Notes under the pieces: generated by a model | Told to the model about the DNA's origin: nothing | What the model saw: only the letters and a program-made list of their open reading frames with translations | Databases searched by the model: none | Shown: one piece after another, positions 50,117 through 59,399 of the stretch | Layout: every line of letters starts with the position of its first letter | Position numbering within the stretch: the first letter of the stretch is position 1 | NCBI GenBank assembly: GCA_910579805.1 | Contig: CAJTWM010000007.1 | Coordinates: 76,861-140,860 of the forward strand | Source of the DNA: an uncultured Lachnospiraceae bacterium | GTDB taxonomy: Bacteria > Bacillota > Clostridia > Lachnospirales > Lachnospiraceae | Direction of reading: 5' to 3' | DNA: 64,000 nt | Position numbers and translations under genes: made by a program

Positions 50117-50920
50117 ATGAAAAAGGGTACAATTGGTTTTATCGGATTGGGGAATATGGCGAAAGCGATGATCGGCGGAATGCTGGAAAAGGGAATTGTA
50201 AGGCCGGAAGAGCTGATCGGAGCCGATAAATCGGAGTTTGCGGTAAAAGAAGCGGCAGAGAGATTCCATATCCAAACTACTAAGGATAATAAAGAGGTGG
50301 CCCAAGAGGCGGAAATTTTATTTCTTGCCGTAAAACCTCAGTTTATGGCGGAGGCCGTTGCAGAGATCAAAGATTGTATAACGGACGATATTTTAATAGT
50401 CAGTATAGCGGCGGGGAAAACGATAGGGAATCTTACGGAGTTATTTGGAAAAGAGATCCGGATTGTCCGTTGCATGCCCAATACGCCCGCGCTGGTATTG
50501 GCAGGCTGTACAGGGATATGCAGAAACGAAAAGGTATCGGACGACCAGATGGGACGGGTGACGGAGCTTCTGGCTTCTTTCGGCATCGCCAGTGAAGTTC
50601 CGGAAGGGCTTATGGACGCGGTGGTCGGAGTAAGCGGCAGCGCTCCGGCCTATGTATTTTTATTTATCGAGGCAATGGCGGACGGTGCAGTGGCGGCGGG
50701 GATGCCTAGAAAACAGGCCTATGAATTTGCGGCGCAGGCAGTGCTTGGCAGTGCGAAGATGGTGTTAGAGACGGGAAAGCATCCGGGGGAACTAAAAGAT
50801 ATGGTATGCTCGCCTGCAGGAACGACCATTGAAGCGGTGAAGGTTTTGGAAGAAAAAGGATTCAGGGGAATTGTTATGGATGCGGTTGAGGCATGTGTAA
50901 AACGGTCAAAAGAAATGTAA
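50117..50920 (+). CDS. proC: pyrroline-5-carboxylate reductase
   Basis: A 267-residue enzyme for the last step of proline synthesis, using NAD(P)H. The nucleotide loop GFIGLGNMAKAM (7-18) starts a Rossmann fold, VKPQ and MPNTPA follow near 74 and 119, and the C-terminal dimer region contains the signature SGSAPAYVFLFIEAMADGAV and SPAGTTIEAV. Length and order of motifs are typical. It lies between the SpoU methyltransferase and the LtaS-like gene with short gaps (24 and 48 bases), so these three may form one transcript. GAGGAG is seven bases before the ATG. Confidence 0.96.
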   Translation: MKKGTIGFIGLGNMAKAMIGGMLEKGIVRPEELIGADKSEFAVKEAAERFHIQTTKDNKEVAQEAEILFLAVKPQFMAEAVAEIKDCITDDILIVSIAAGKTIGNLTELFGKEIRIVRCMPNTPALVLAGCTGICRNEKVSDDQMGRVTELLASFGIASEVPEGLMDAVVGVSGSAPAYVFLFIEAMADGAVAAGMPRKQAYEFAAQAVLGSAKMVLETGKHPGELKDMVCSPAGTTIEAVKVLEEKGFRGIVMDAVEACVKRSKEM

Positions 50921-50968
50921 GAGAGATGTACAAAGGGGAGCCGTGCTGAAACACAAGGGGGTATATAA

Positions 50969-53131
50969 ATGAAAACAGCAGTTATTTCAAAAAAGCAAAG
51001 AAGGATTTTATATCCTTTTTTTCTTGTAAGCTTATTGGCAATGTATGCTACATATGTTCCTTATTTGATGGATTATTACATTATTCGTCCGGAAGAGTCT
51101 TTTTTCGCTTTTTTGGATCTCAATATATTGAACGCTACTTATCGGTTTGAAGGCATTGTTATGGCGATAACTATTGTTATTTTTTACTGTATGACTTTGC
51201 ACGCCGGAATAAGCGCCTTAGTTCCGTCACTTCTGTTTTTTATTCTGACACATGCCAGTTATACCAAATATATAAACCGCAGGGAGCTGTTAAGGCTGGA
51301 TGATCTGCGCTTGACAGAGGCCGCGGGAATGGCGGCTAATTATATCCGTTTTGAGTTAAACGGTTATCTTTTCCTTCTCTTTGGGGGGCTTGCTTTATTT
51401 GCCGTAGCGGGTTTTGTGATAGAATGGTTTGGAAGAGTCAGACCAAGGCGAAAAACGGACAGGAAAAAGAGGCGGACGGAAGAGGGGAACGGAAGAGAAG
51501 GGCGTCTGGAGAAAGCGGATCAAAGCCGGATGCCGGAGAGAGGAGAACCGGTAGAGGAAGAAGTTCCGGTACAAGCGTTGAACAGGGAAGAAACGGAAAA
51601 GGAAGAAGTTCCGGGACAAGCACTGAATAGAAAAGAAACAAGAAAGGAAAAGGAACAAAGGGAATACTCGGGAGAGGAAGAAGGGCTGATAAAGGAAAGC
51701 ACCGAAAGCCCGGATAGCAGTATGAAAATTGTAAGGCTTTCCTTCCGGGCGAAAAGAAGACTGGCGCTTGGCGCAAGACTTTTATGTGCAGCTTTGCTCT
51801 GTTTGGTGATGGTTCTTTATGTGAACCACTTTTTAAGGTCAAGATATGTAATAGACGTGATAGGTCCGCTTATTCCTGAAAACAATATGTATGTACTCTA
51901 CCGTTTTTTACAAAACGACAGCCTTTCTTCCATAACAATGGAAAATGTGGAGGAAAGCTATGATTTTTTGTTGTCGCAGGAAAAAGCGAAAGAGACGGAA
52001 GAAGATTCTGTCTACCCGAATGTGATTGTGATCATGAACGAATCATGGTGGAATACGGATAATATTGATCCGGACAGAATTTCTTTTTCCCAAGATCCTA
52101 TGAGCGCTTTTCGGGAACTGGCGGACTGCTGCAGCACCGGATTTTTGACATCCAATGTGTTTGGAGGGGGGACGGTAAGTCCGGAAATGGAATTTCTGAC
52201 CGGAATCAATACCAAATACTATCTGGCGGATTCCGCCTATGCCCAGACGCTGGGACATAAATTGCCCTCTTTAGCGGACTATTTTAACGGACTGGATTAT
52301 GAAACCGTTGCGATCCATCCTTATTACGGACATTTTTATAAACGTGACAGCGTGTACCGGACCATGGAATTTGACAAAGTGATCTTTGAAGAAGACATGG
52401 AGTACAGGGAGCTTTATTCCCGCTATATTTCGGATGAATCCCTTGTAAAGCAGATCATTTCGGAAATGGAAGAACAAAGCGGGAAACCGAAATTTATATG
52501 GTCGGTGTCTATGGCCAATCATCTCAGGGTATTGGATTTTGGGCCGGAACCTACGGAGGAATATGATTATCCAATCACAGTTGATTTAAAGGGCAAACAG
52601 CTCGGGCAGGAGGATTATGACACGCTTGTCAATTATGTAAACGGTATTTATTTCGCAAATCAGGCATTTGCACAGCTTGTAGAATATTTTTCGGAAACGG
52701 AGGAGCCGACCGTTATCATGATGTTCGGAGACCATAGTCCTTATTTTTCGGAGGAAACGCTGGAACTGTTTGGGATCCATGAGGAGGACGGAGATATTGA
52801 CACACTGGCGCGGATGTATTCCACACCGGTAATATTTTGGAGCAATCTTTCCAAGGAGAAACCGGAGTTTTCGGGGGAAAGTATGTATTATCTGCCGCAG
52901 GTATTGATCGACTATGCGGGACTTCCGGATTCTGCCATGACAAGAATACTCCGTTATGAGAGGAAGTATTTTAAAACAAATTCTAAAAAAATCGTAAGGG
53001 ACGCGGCCGGAGAAGAACTTTGGGAGTGTACGATGGAAGAAATCCGGGCGCTGAGCCATTATAAGGCGGTACAATATGATATCCTTTGGGGAGATGGAAT
53101 CTGCGGGGATGTTTGGAAACCTATTTTATAG
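50969..53131 (+). CDS. LtaS-like sulfatase-family phosphoglycerol transferase
   Basis: A 720-residue membrane enzyme. Five hydrophobic segments are visible: about four at 14-150 and one at 275-295. Between them lies a charged, probably cytoplasmic insertion (about 157-250) with a repeated 15-residue unit. The outside catalytic domain (about 345-690) has the metal site MNESWW near 355, the nucleophile threonine in GGGTVSPEMEFLTG near 399 and the MFGDHSPYF metal motif near 586. LtaS builds polyglycerophosphate from phosphatidylglycerol; relatives decorate glycans with phosphoglycerol, and the choice is open. The long insertion is unusual. AAGGGGG lies about eight bases before the ATG. Confidence 0.88.
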   Translation: MKTAVISKKQRRILYPFFLVSLLAMYATYVPYLMDYYIIRPEESFFAFLDLNILNATYRFEGIVMAITIVIFYCMTLHAGISALVPSLLFFILTHASYTKYINRRELLRLDDLRLTEAAGMAANYIRFELNGYLFLLFGGLALFAVAGFVIEWFGRVRPRRKTDRKKRRTEEGNGREGRLEKADQSRMPERGEPVEEEVPVQALNREETEKEEVPGQALNRKETRKEKEQREYSGEEEGLIKESTESPDSSMKIVRLSFRAKRRLALGARLLCAALLCLVMVLYVNHFLRSRYVIDVIGPLIPENNMYVLYRFLQNDSLSSITMENVEESYDFLLSQEKAKETEEDSVYPNVIVIMNESWWNTDNIDPDRISFSQDPMSAFRELADCCSTGFLTSNVFGGGTVSPEMEFLTGINTKYYLADSAYAQTLGHKLPSLADYFNGLDYETVAIHPYYGHFYKRDSVYRTMEFDKVIFEEDMEYRELYSRYISDESLVKQIISEMEEQSGKPKFIWSVSMANHLRVLDFGPEPTEEYDYPITVDLKGKQLGQEDYDTLVNYVNGIYFANQAFAQLVEYFSETEEPTVIMMFGDHSPYFSEETLELFGIHEEDGDIDTLARMYSTPVIFWSNLSKEKPEFSGESMYYLPQVLIDYAGLPDSAMTRILRYERKYFKTNSKKIVRDAAGEELWECTMEEIRALSHYKAVQYDILWGDGICGDVWKPIL
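51556..51645 (+). repeat. Two 45-bp tandem units in the LtaS-like gene
   Basis: GGAAGAAGTTCCGG begins at 51556 and again at 51601. The units encode EEVPVQALNREETEK and EEVPGQALNRKETRK within the charged insertion. Confidence 0.8.
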
Positions 53132-53481
53132 TAAATTTTCAAACACGCTTTGGGCGGACTTTTCGTTTCCATACGGCATTTCTCATGTTGATTTGTGCCG
53201 TGGCAGGGCCATGACATGGGAGTCATTGTAAAAATGTGGCAATACGCATAAAAAAGAAGATATAATAAAAACAAAATTTGTATATTATGCTGAATACAAA
53301 AATTGGAAAAGAAAAGAACAACACAATATATAGTGGAAAGACCCGTTAAGCATAAGCGGTCAGCTACACAATATGGCAAACTAAATGTTAGAAAATTGTA
53401 ATAATTTTTATTAATTTTGTAATAGGAAAATTGCGGAAAGCCCTGTAAATACAAGGAAGATAGATGGTCAAACAGTCCAAT
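53132..53481. other. Intergenic stretch without a recognised gene
   Basis: The 350 bases after the LtaS-like gene are AT-rich and have stops in all frames. TATAAT-like boxes occur (for example 53261-53266), but none has a -35 partner. No terminator with a T tract was seen for the LtaS-like gene. Confidence 0.5.
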
Positions 53482-53510
53482 TTGACAAATTTTATTTACT
53501 TTGATATGAT
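53482..53510 (+). promoter_or_regulatory. Strong sigma-A promoter for the SH3/SleB-type gene
   Basis: TTGACA (53482-53487), 17 bases, TATGAT (53505-53510) with TG one base before the -10. The transcript would have a leader of about 200 bases. Confidence 0.8.
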
Positions 53511-53590
53511 ATGACCATACAAGTATGTAATATTTTTGTAATAAAACAATGAAACGTGCATATTATAAGTTAGAGCGTGCAGACGACGGG

Positions 53591-53694
53591 AATGATTTTT
53601 CCAACACACGCTGGAACATGAAATCATTTTTATCTGATGTACTGCCGGAAACGAGTAAGCGCGTTAAATTTGTGCCTGTGTTTTATTCACAGGC
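53591..53694 (+). promoter_or_regulatory. Structured leader of the SH3/SleB-type gene
   Basis: Hairpin 1: AATGATTT (53591-53598) pairs with AAATCATT (53621-53628), with TTCCA/TGGAA inside and TTTTA after it, so it could act as an attenuator. Hairpin 2: GCCTGTG (53674-53680) and CACAGGC (53688-53694), about 10 bases before the ribosome site. No known riboswitch class was recognised; the c-di-AMP (ydaO) motifs were looked for and not found. Confidence 0.45.
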
Positions 53695-53716
53695 GGAGCA
53701 AGAATAGGAGAACATT

Positions 53717-54853
53717 ATGTCAAAGGGCAGAAGGCTGCTTGCCGTAGTATTAGGACTCGCCATAGGAATGGGAGGCTTTTCACAGGCAGGAATAACCGCT
53801 ATGGCTAGTGGCAGCAAAAATTACATGGATACTTTAAATGTAGGCGTGGCGTCGATTTTAGATCCCAGTGTTACTAACAGCGAAGAGGTCTATATGCCTA
53901 CAGACAGAATTGGAGCGGGAAGTTTAGGCGTAGTAGACATATCGGGGAATGATGTGGCGGACGCGCCGGTACAGCCGGAACCGCAGAAAGAAGAGCCGGA
54001 ATCCACACTGGTAATGGCAAACGTCCAAAATGCGCTTAATGTGCGTTCGGAATCCAGTGAAGAATCCGAGATCGTGGGAAAATTATATAAAGACTGCGGC
54101 GGCAGGATTATGGAAAGAAAAGACGGCTGGACAAAATTGCAGTCCGGCAATATTATAGGATGGGCAAGCGACGAGTATCTCCTTTTTGGAGAAGAAGCGG
54201 AGTCCCTTGCAAATGAAGTAGGAAACCTGATCGTAACCATCAATACGGATGCGCTCCGCGTCCGTAAAGAACCGAGTACCGAGGCGGGAGTTTACGGGAT
54301 GATCGCACAGGACGACGAAATGGAAGTCATCGAAGTGGTGGATGAAAATTGGATCAGCGTCGATTACGAGGGAAAAACAGGTTACGTTTCTGCGGAGTAT
54401 GTACTGACGGATTTCCATATTGACGCAGGAGAAACGGTACAGGAGATCAAAGACAGGGAAAGAGCCGAAGCGGAGGCAAAAGCGAAACTTACCGCAAATC
54501 AGGGAGCAGTTGTGGCCAATGCAGACGATACGAGACTGTTAGGCGCGCTGATCCAGTGTGAAGCGGGCGGAGAGTCCGAAGAAGGAAAGCTTGCGGTAGG
54601 AGCAGTGGTAATGAACCGCGTAAGAAGCGGCGCATATCCGGATACTATATTCGGCGTTATTTACGCATCAGGACAGTTTACGCCGGCGCTCAACGGTAAA
54701 GTTGCAAAAGTGTATGCAGGAAACGTAAGCGAAAGCTGTTTACAGGCGGCACAGGCGGCAATCAACGGTGAAACCAACGTAGGCGAGGCAACGCACTTTA
54801 AACGCGTGGGACTGCATGACGGTTATGTGATTGGCAACCATGTATTCTGGTAA
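53717..54853 (+). CDS. exported SH3-domain cell wall hydrolase (SleB/CwlJ type)
   Basis: A 378-residue exported protein. A signal peptide (about 1-31, ending in AMASG) is followed by a Pro/Glu-rich linker, two bacterial SH3 domains (about 97-158 and 168-232, each with LNVRSE/LRVRKE and a GWA/GYVS end), a helical Ala/Lys linker and a C-terminal Hydrolase_2 domain (about 268-378; ALIQCEAGGESEEGKLAVGAVVMNRV). SleB-type enzymes are lytic transglycosylases that open spore cortex, but this SH3 form with a strong vegetative promoter more likely works on the growing wall. AGGAG lies six bases before the ATG. Confidence 0.9.
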   Translation: MSKGRRLLAVVLGLAIGMGGFSQAGITAMASGSKNYMDTLNVGVASILDPSVTNSEEVYMPTDRIGAGSLGVVDISGNDVADAPVQPEPQKEEPESTLVMANVQNALNVRSESSEESEIVGKLYKDCGGRIMERKDGWTKLQSGNIIGWASDEYLLFGEEAESLANEVGNLIVTINTDALRVRKEPSTEAGVYGMIAQDDEMEVIEVVDENWISVDYEGKTGYVSAEYVLTDFHIDAGETVQEIKDRERAEAEAKAKLTANQGAVVANADDTRLLGALIQCEAGGESEEGKLAVGAVVMNRVRSGAYPDTIFGVIYASGQFTPALNGKVAKVYAGNVSESCLQAAQAAINGETNVGEATHFKRVGLHDGYVIGNHVFW

Positions 54854-54960
54854 AAGAGCAAGAATGGCAGAGGATGCCGGAATATCAGATTTCCGGTTCG
54901 GAGACAGGAAAAATAAGTTTTATCCCAAAGAGATAGATGCATAAAGGAAGCAATACAATA

Positions 54961-54997
54961 AAGACAGCATATCCGATAAAAAGGTATGCTGTCTTTT
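54961..54997 (+). terminator. Rho-independent terminator after the SH3/SleB-type gene
   Basis: AAGACAGCATA (54961-54971) pairs with TATGCTGTCTT (54985-54995), with a short bulge near the loop, and TTTT follows. Confidence 0.85.
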
Positions 54998-55172
54998 AGC
55001 GTATCCGGCGGGGATGGTTTTTCATAGTCCTTTTATGGGCGGGAGGTTTCCAATGGTGCGGGCTGCAAAAGGCGGGATCTGGAACAGCCGGAAATACGGA
55101 TCAGGAATTGATAATAATGAACAAAATATATATGTATTTACATTATATTTTGAGCATTATGTCCAAAAAATC
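54998..55172. other. Intergenic stretch upstream of the Cache chemoreceptor gene
   Basis: No gene, repeat or RNA motif was recognised in these 175 bases. A frame open from 55014 to 55364 overlaps the chemoreceptor start and has no ribosome site. Confidence 0.5.
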
Positions 55173-55201
55173 TTGCAATCTTTTCTAAATAGGAATAAAA
55201 T
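55173..55201 (+). promoter_or_regulatory. Sigma-A promoter for the Cache chemoreceptor gene
   Basis: TTGCAA (55173-55178), 17 bases, TAAAAT (55196-55201). A motility sigma (TAAA / GCCGATAA) pattern was not found. Confidence 0.65.
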
Positions 55202-55233
55202 ATTAGTAAGTGTAAAAGGAGGAGGAATACAGA

Positions 55234-57021
55234 ATGAACGGAAAGAGGAAAAGCCTGATCAGTTCGATCATGGGAATCTGTGTTGCGGTGGTTGTAGTTA
55301 CGGCGGCGGGGATTGGCGGAAATTCAGTAGTTTCTTTAAAATCAATGGCGACCTCGGCATATGACACCTATGCAAATGCGGTAAACGAAGGTTACAATGA
55401 CGAAATAAAATCGCAGGTACAAAGTACGCTGTCCATCCTGCAGAGTGAGTATGACCAGTATCAGGCCGGCGGGAAGACGGAAGAACAGGCCCAAGAGGAT
55501 GCGAAAGAGATCATTCGCGCTATGCGTTACAGGGACGACCAAAGCGGGTATTTCTGGATCGATGGTATCGACTATACGCTGGTGATGCATCCAATCCTGA
55601 CGGAACAGGAAGGCAGCAACCGGTACGAATTAGAGGATCAGAACGGAGTCATGATCACGCAGGAGATCGTGAAAGTGTGCCAGAGCGCGGATAAGAGCGG
55701 ATATAACGAATTTTATTTTACTAAGGCGGACGGAGTTACCGTTGCTCCTAAAGTCGCATATTCCGGTATTTTTGAACCCTGGGGATGGATCGTTTCTACC
55801 GGTAATTATGTGGATGAGATGAATATGGAAAAAGCGGAAATGAAAGTGGTGCTGGATAAAGGGTATTACAGTGTGCTGATCCGGACGGTGGCGGTGTTTG
55901 CCGTGGTAATCATAGCGGCGCTTTTGGTTGCGTTCATATTTGGAAAGCGAATCGTAGCGCCGTTAAAGAAGATCCAAAATTTTGCACAAAAAATATCGGA
56001 AGGAAACCTGACCACGTCCGTAGATGTAAAGCAGCGCAACGAGATTGGACAGACAGCGGAGGCTCTGCGTATCGCGCAGGACAATATGCGGGGACTTCTG
56101 CAGGCGATCACGGAAGTTTCCAACGGAGTGGGCGGCGCGCTTGGCAGCTTTGACAAAGCGTTCAATAATATGAAAGAATCGATCTCGCAAGTATCGGTTG
56201 CGGTAGATTCCATTGCGGAAAATGTTACGAGGCAGGCATCTTCCACCGATGAAGCCAATGACGATGTGGGTATTATGGGAGATAAGATCAACCAGACCGG
56301 AAACGAAGTAGCGAGCTTAGATCAAAACGCCGGAGAAATGAGCAGGATCAGCGAGCAGTCCATGGCCACTTTGGGACAACTGATCCAAGTGAACAACAAG
56401 ACGAGGGCAAGTATTTCCGCAATGGCAGAACAGACGGAGAATACGCATAAATCGGTAGAGCAGATCCATATGGCGGCGAACCTGATCAATGAGATTTCCG
56501 ATCAGACCAGCCTGCTTGCGCTGAACGCAAGTATCGAAGCGGCAAGAGCAGGAGAAGCGGGAAGAGGTTTTGCCGTAGTGGCTGACGAGATTGCGAAGCT
56601 GGCAAACCAGTCTGCCGATTCCGTAGAAGAAATCAGCAGAACCGTCGAAGAATTGCAGGATAATGCAACAAAGTCCGTAGACGTGATGAAAGAGATCAAT
56701 GAGGCTGTCGACATGCAGGTAAATTCTTTAACGGAAACACAGCGTATCATGGAAACTTTGCATCAGGAATTAGGAAATTGCTTTACCTCCGTACATACCA
56801 TTGATCACATGACGCAGGAAACCGAGCGTCAGAGAACCAACGTTACGGATTCCCTTTCCGTCTTGAACAAGCTGGCGCAGGATAATGCGGCGGTTGCAGA
56901 GCAGACCGCTGCAATGTCGGCAGAGCTTGCAAGAGTGGTAGATGAGTCCAGCCTGATCGTAGAAGATCTGGAAGGCAAAGTGGAAGTTCTGATAGAAGAC
57001 GTGAATAAATTTACTTTATAA
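55234..57021 (+). CDS. methyl-accepting chemotaxis protein with single Cache domain
   Basis: A 595-residue chemoreceptor. A first membrane helix (about 8-30), an outside sensor (about 40-205) of the sCache_2 type (YRDDQSGYFWIDG ... GWIVSTGNYVDE), a second helix (about 213-237), a HAMP domain (about 238-290) and a cytoplasmic signalling coil follow. The hairpin SIEAARAGEAGRGFAVVADE lies near 432-451. Single-Cache receptors of this type often sense small organic acids, but the ligand is not predictable here. AAAAGGAGGAGG precedes the ATG, so expression should be high. It is a single-gene unit with promoter and terminator. Confidence 0.94.
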   Translation: MNGKRKSLISSIMGICVAVVVVTAAGIGGNSVVSLKSMATSAYDTYANAVNEGYNDEIKSQVQSTLSILQSEYDQYQAGGKTEEQAQEDAKEIIRAMRYRDDQSGYFWIDGIDYTLVMHPILTEQEGSNRYELEDQNGVMITQEIVKVCQSADKSGYNEFYFTKADGVTVAPKVAYSGIFEPWGWIVSTGNYVDEMNMEKAEMKVVLDKGYYSVLIRTVAVFAVVIIAALLVAFIFGKRIVAPLKKIQNFAQKISEGNLTTSVDVKQRNEIGQTAEALRIAQDNMRGLLQAITEVSNGVGGALGSFDKAFNNMKESISQVSVAVDSIAENVTRQASSTDEANDDVGIMGDKINQTGNEVASLDQNAGEMSRISEQSMATLGQLIQVNNKTRASISAMAEQTENTHKSVEQIHMAANLINEISDQTSLLALNASIEAARAGEAGRGFAVVADEIAKLANQSADSVEEISRTVEELQDNATKSVDVMKEINEAVDMQVNSLTETQRIMETLHQELGNCFTSVHTIDHMTQETERQRTNVTDSLSVLNKLAQDNAAVAEQTAAMSAELARVVDESSLIVEDLEGKVEVLIEDVNKFTL

Positions 57022-57033
57022 AGAACGCTGGGT

Positions 57034-57074
57034 TACTCCCCTTGGGCGGCAATACCGTTTAAGGGGAGTTTTTT
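57034..57074 (+). terminator. Rho-independent terminator after the Cache chemoreceptor gene
   Basis: ACTCCCCTT (57035-57043) and AAGGGGAGT (57061-57069) form a 9-bp stem and TTTTTT follows. Confidence 0.9.
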
Positions 57075-57230
57075 CATGGATCTGCCGATGATTAAACCTG
57101 TATAAATGCGCCGCAGGAAGACGGACGTTAACGTTGGCGTGCTGGCGGAACGGGGAGGATCCCAATCGTCTGGAAACGGGCATTTGGAAAAGGCGGAAAA
57201 TAACAGCAAAAATAGCATACGGAGCAGGGG

Positions 57231-57259
57231 TTGTATAAAAAAGATAAATATAGTAGAAT
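57231..57259 (+). promoter_or_regulatory. Sigma-A promoter of the argF-birA operon
   Basis: TTGTAT (57231-57236), 17 bases, TAGAAT (57254-57259). The -35 box coincides with the first codon of the longest open frame, which excludes that start. No ARG box was recognised near it. Confidence 0.7.
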
Positions 57260-57317
57260 CAAACTGGATAAACGGATATACATCATGTCTGATAAAGCAG
57301 ACGGGGAGGGAACGGAA

Positions 57318-58301
57318 ATGGATTTAAAAGGACGGGATTTTTTAAAACTGTTGGATTTTGAAGCGGAGGAGATAGATTATTTGCTCGATTTGGCGGCAGA
57401 ATTTAAGGAAAAAAAGAAAAAAGGGATTTTGACACAGATCCATACGGGAAAGAACGTAGCGTTGATTTTTGAGAAAACAAGTACAAGAACCAGATGTTCT
57501 TTTGAGGTAGCGGCGCATGATCTGGGGATGGGAGCTACTTATTTGGATCCGGCAGGCTCCCAGATTGGGAAAAAGGAGAGCATTGCCGATACGGCAAGGG
57601 TATTGTCTACCATGTTTGACGGAATTGAGTACCGTGGTTACGGACAGGAGATCGTGGAAGAACTTGCCAAATATGCGTCGGTTCCGGTATGGAACGGACT
57701 TACAAATGAATTTCACCCGACCCAAATGCTGGCAGACTTACTGACGATCCGCGAACATTTCGGGAGATTAAAAGGGATCAGCCTTGTTTATATGGGGGAT
57801 GCCCGATACAATATGGGAAATTCCCTGATGGTGGCTTGCGCAAAGATGGGAATGCATTTTACGGCTTGTACGGTAAAGGAGTATTTTCCGGCGGCGGAGC
57901 TGGTAGAAGAATGTAAGAAGATAGCGGAAAAGACAGGCGGCAGCGTTACTTTGTGCGAGGACGCCATGGAGGGGACCCAAAACGCCGACGTGATCTATAC
58001 GGACGTGTGGGTATCCATGGGAGAACCGGAAGAAGTATGGGAAGAGCGGATCAAGGCTCTTTCTCCTTATCAGGTAAATAAACGGATCATGGAAAATGCA
58101 GGAGAGAGCGCAGTATTTATGCACTGTCTTCCGGCTTTTCACGATCTGAAGACGAAAATAGGAAAAGAAATGGGTGAAAAGTTTGGTTTTTCTGAACTGG
58201 AAGTAACGGACGAAGTGTTCGAGTCTGCGCAGTCCATCGTATTTGAAGAAGCGGAAAACCGTATGCATACGATCAAAGCGGTAATGGCGGCTACTTTGTA
58301 G
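57318..58301 (+). CDS. argF: ornithine carbamoyltransferase
   Basis: A 327-residue transferase that makes citrulline from ornithine and carbamoyl phosphate. The carbamoyl-phosphate motif STRTR is at 55-59, HPTQ at about 134-137, the ornithine loop MGDARYNMGNS near 157, and HCLP near 271-274. These separate it from aspartate carbamoyltransferase. No other arginine gene is adjacent, so the synthetic or the degradative (arginine deiminase) role cannot be told from this window. ATG 57318 has GGGGAGGG seven bases upstream. birA follows after 24 bases. Confidence 0.94.
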   Translation: MDLKGRDFLKLLDFEAEEIDYLLDLAAEFKEKKKKGILTQIHTGKNVALIFEKTSTRTRCSFEVAAHDLGMGATYLDPAGSQIGKKESIADTARVLSTMFDGIEYRGYGQEIVEELAKYASVPVWNGLTNEFHPTQMLADLLTIREHFGRLKGISLVYMGDARYNMGNSLMVACAKMGMHFTACTVKEYFPAAELVEECKKIAEKTGGSVTLCEDAMEGTQNADVIYTDVWVSMGEPEEVWEERIKALSPYQVNKRIMENAGESAVFMHCLPAFHDLKTKIGKEMGEKFGFSELEVTDEVFESAQSIVFEEAENRMHTIKAVMAATL

Positions 58302-58325
58302 TAGAAATGGGGAAAAGGCAGAAAA

Positions 58326-59324
58326 ATGGGTGCAAATATGAAATCTCAGATTTTGTCGCTGCTTAGAAACAGCGGGGAGTATATTTCCGGGCAGGAGATA
58401 TGCCAACGGTTCGGAGTATCGAGAACGGCGGTGTGGAAAGCGGTAAAACAGTTAAAGGAAGAAGGATACCGGATCGAGGCCGTACAAAATAAAGGATACA
58501 GACTGGCAGAGAGTCCGGACGTATTAAATGAACAGGAACTGACGAACCGTATGGAAACCGAATGGGCGGGGAGGATCGTATATTATTATGATAAGACAGG
58601 ATCCACGAATACCGATGCAAAACGGCTGGCGTCAGAGGGAGCGGCGCACGGAACCATTGTCGTTGCAGACGATCAGGAGAACGGCAGAGGCCGGCGGGGA
58701 CGGTCATGGCAGTCGCCTGCGGGCAGCAACGTTTATTTTACGATTGTCCTGCGTCCGGAGTTTGAGCCGGATAAAGCCTCCATGCTTACCCTTGTCATGG
58801 CAATGAGCGTAGCGGAAGCAATCAGAAATTATTGCGGGATCGAAGCGTCGATCAAATGGCCGAACGATATTGTGATTGATAAAAAGAAAGTATGCGGGAT
58901 ACTGACGGAAATAGAGATCGCATTGGAGACAAACGATATCCAGTATGTAGTGATCGGCGTAGGGATCAATACGAATCAGAAAGAGTTTCCGGAGGATGTG
59001 AGAGAGATAGCGGGTTCTCTTGTAAATGCGGGCGGCAGGAAAGTTTCCAGAGCAGGGATGATACAAAAAGTCATGGAACGTTTTGAACAAAATTATGAAA
59101 GCTTTGTGAGGATAGAGGATCTGTCGCAAATGCGTCAGGCATATGATACGCTGCTTGTAAACAAAGACAGGCAGGTGAAAGTATTGGATCCTAAAGGAGA
59201 ATATACGGGGACAGCCAAAGGGATCAACGAAAAAGGGGAGCTTCTCGTACAGAAAGAAGACGGACAGATCGAAGCGGTCTATGCCGGAGAAGTTTCCGTC
59301 AGGGGATTGTACAGTTATGTTTGA
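58326..59324 (+). CDS. birA: biotin protein ligase / biotin operon repressor
   Basis: A 332-residue two-role protein. The N-terminal winged helix (about 5-60, SGQEICQRFGVSRTAVWKAVKQL) binds DNA, and the ligase core (about 80-265) has STNTDAK, the biotinyl-AMP loop GRGRRGR near 120-126 and KWPND near 180-184; an SH3-like C-terminal domain follows. It attaches biotin to carboxylases and, with the HTH, should repress biotin uptake or synthesis genes, which are not in this window. AAAAGG is seven bases before ATG 58326. The gene is likely in one transcript with argF. Confidence 0.95.
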   Translation: MGANMKSQILSLLRNSGEYISGQEICQRFGVSRTAVWKAVKQLKEEGYRIEAVQNKGYRLAESPDVLNEQELTNRMETEWAGRIVYYYDKTGSTNTDAKRLASEGAAHGTIVVADDQENGRGRRGRSWQSPAGSNVYFTIVLRPEFEPDKASMLTLVMAMSVAEAIRNYCGIEASIKWPNDIVIDKKKVCGILTEIEIALETNDIQYVVIGVGINTNQKEFPEDVREIAGSLVNAGGRKVSRAGMIQKVMERFEQNYESFVRIEDLSQMRQAYDTLLVNKDRQVKVLDPKGEYTGTAKGINEKGELLVQKEDGQIEAVYAGEVSVRGLYSYV

Positions 59325-59399
59325 GTTTGCAGGCGGTGGACCGGATAAACGGGCCGGCGCGGTATACGGCTGCCGTCAGAAGAGATAGGGGAGATGGAG

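Noticed and set aside
53482..53716. c-di-AMP (ydaO/yuaA) riboswitch before the SleB-type gene
   Set aside because: The conserved segments of that class were looked for and are absent from the leader.
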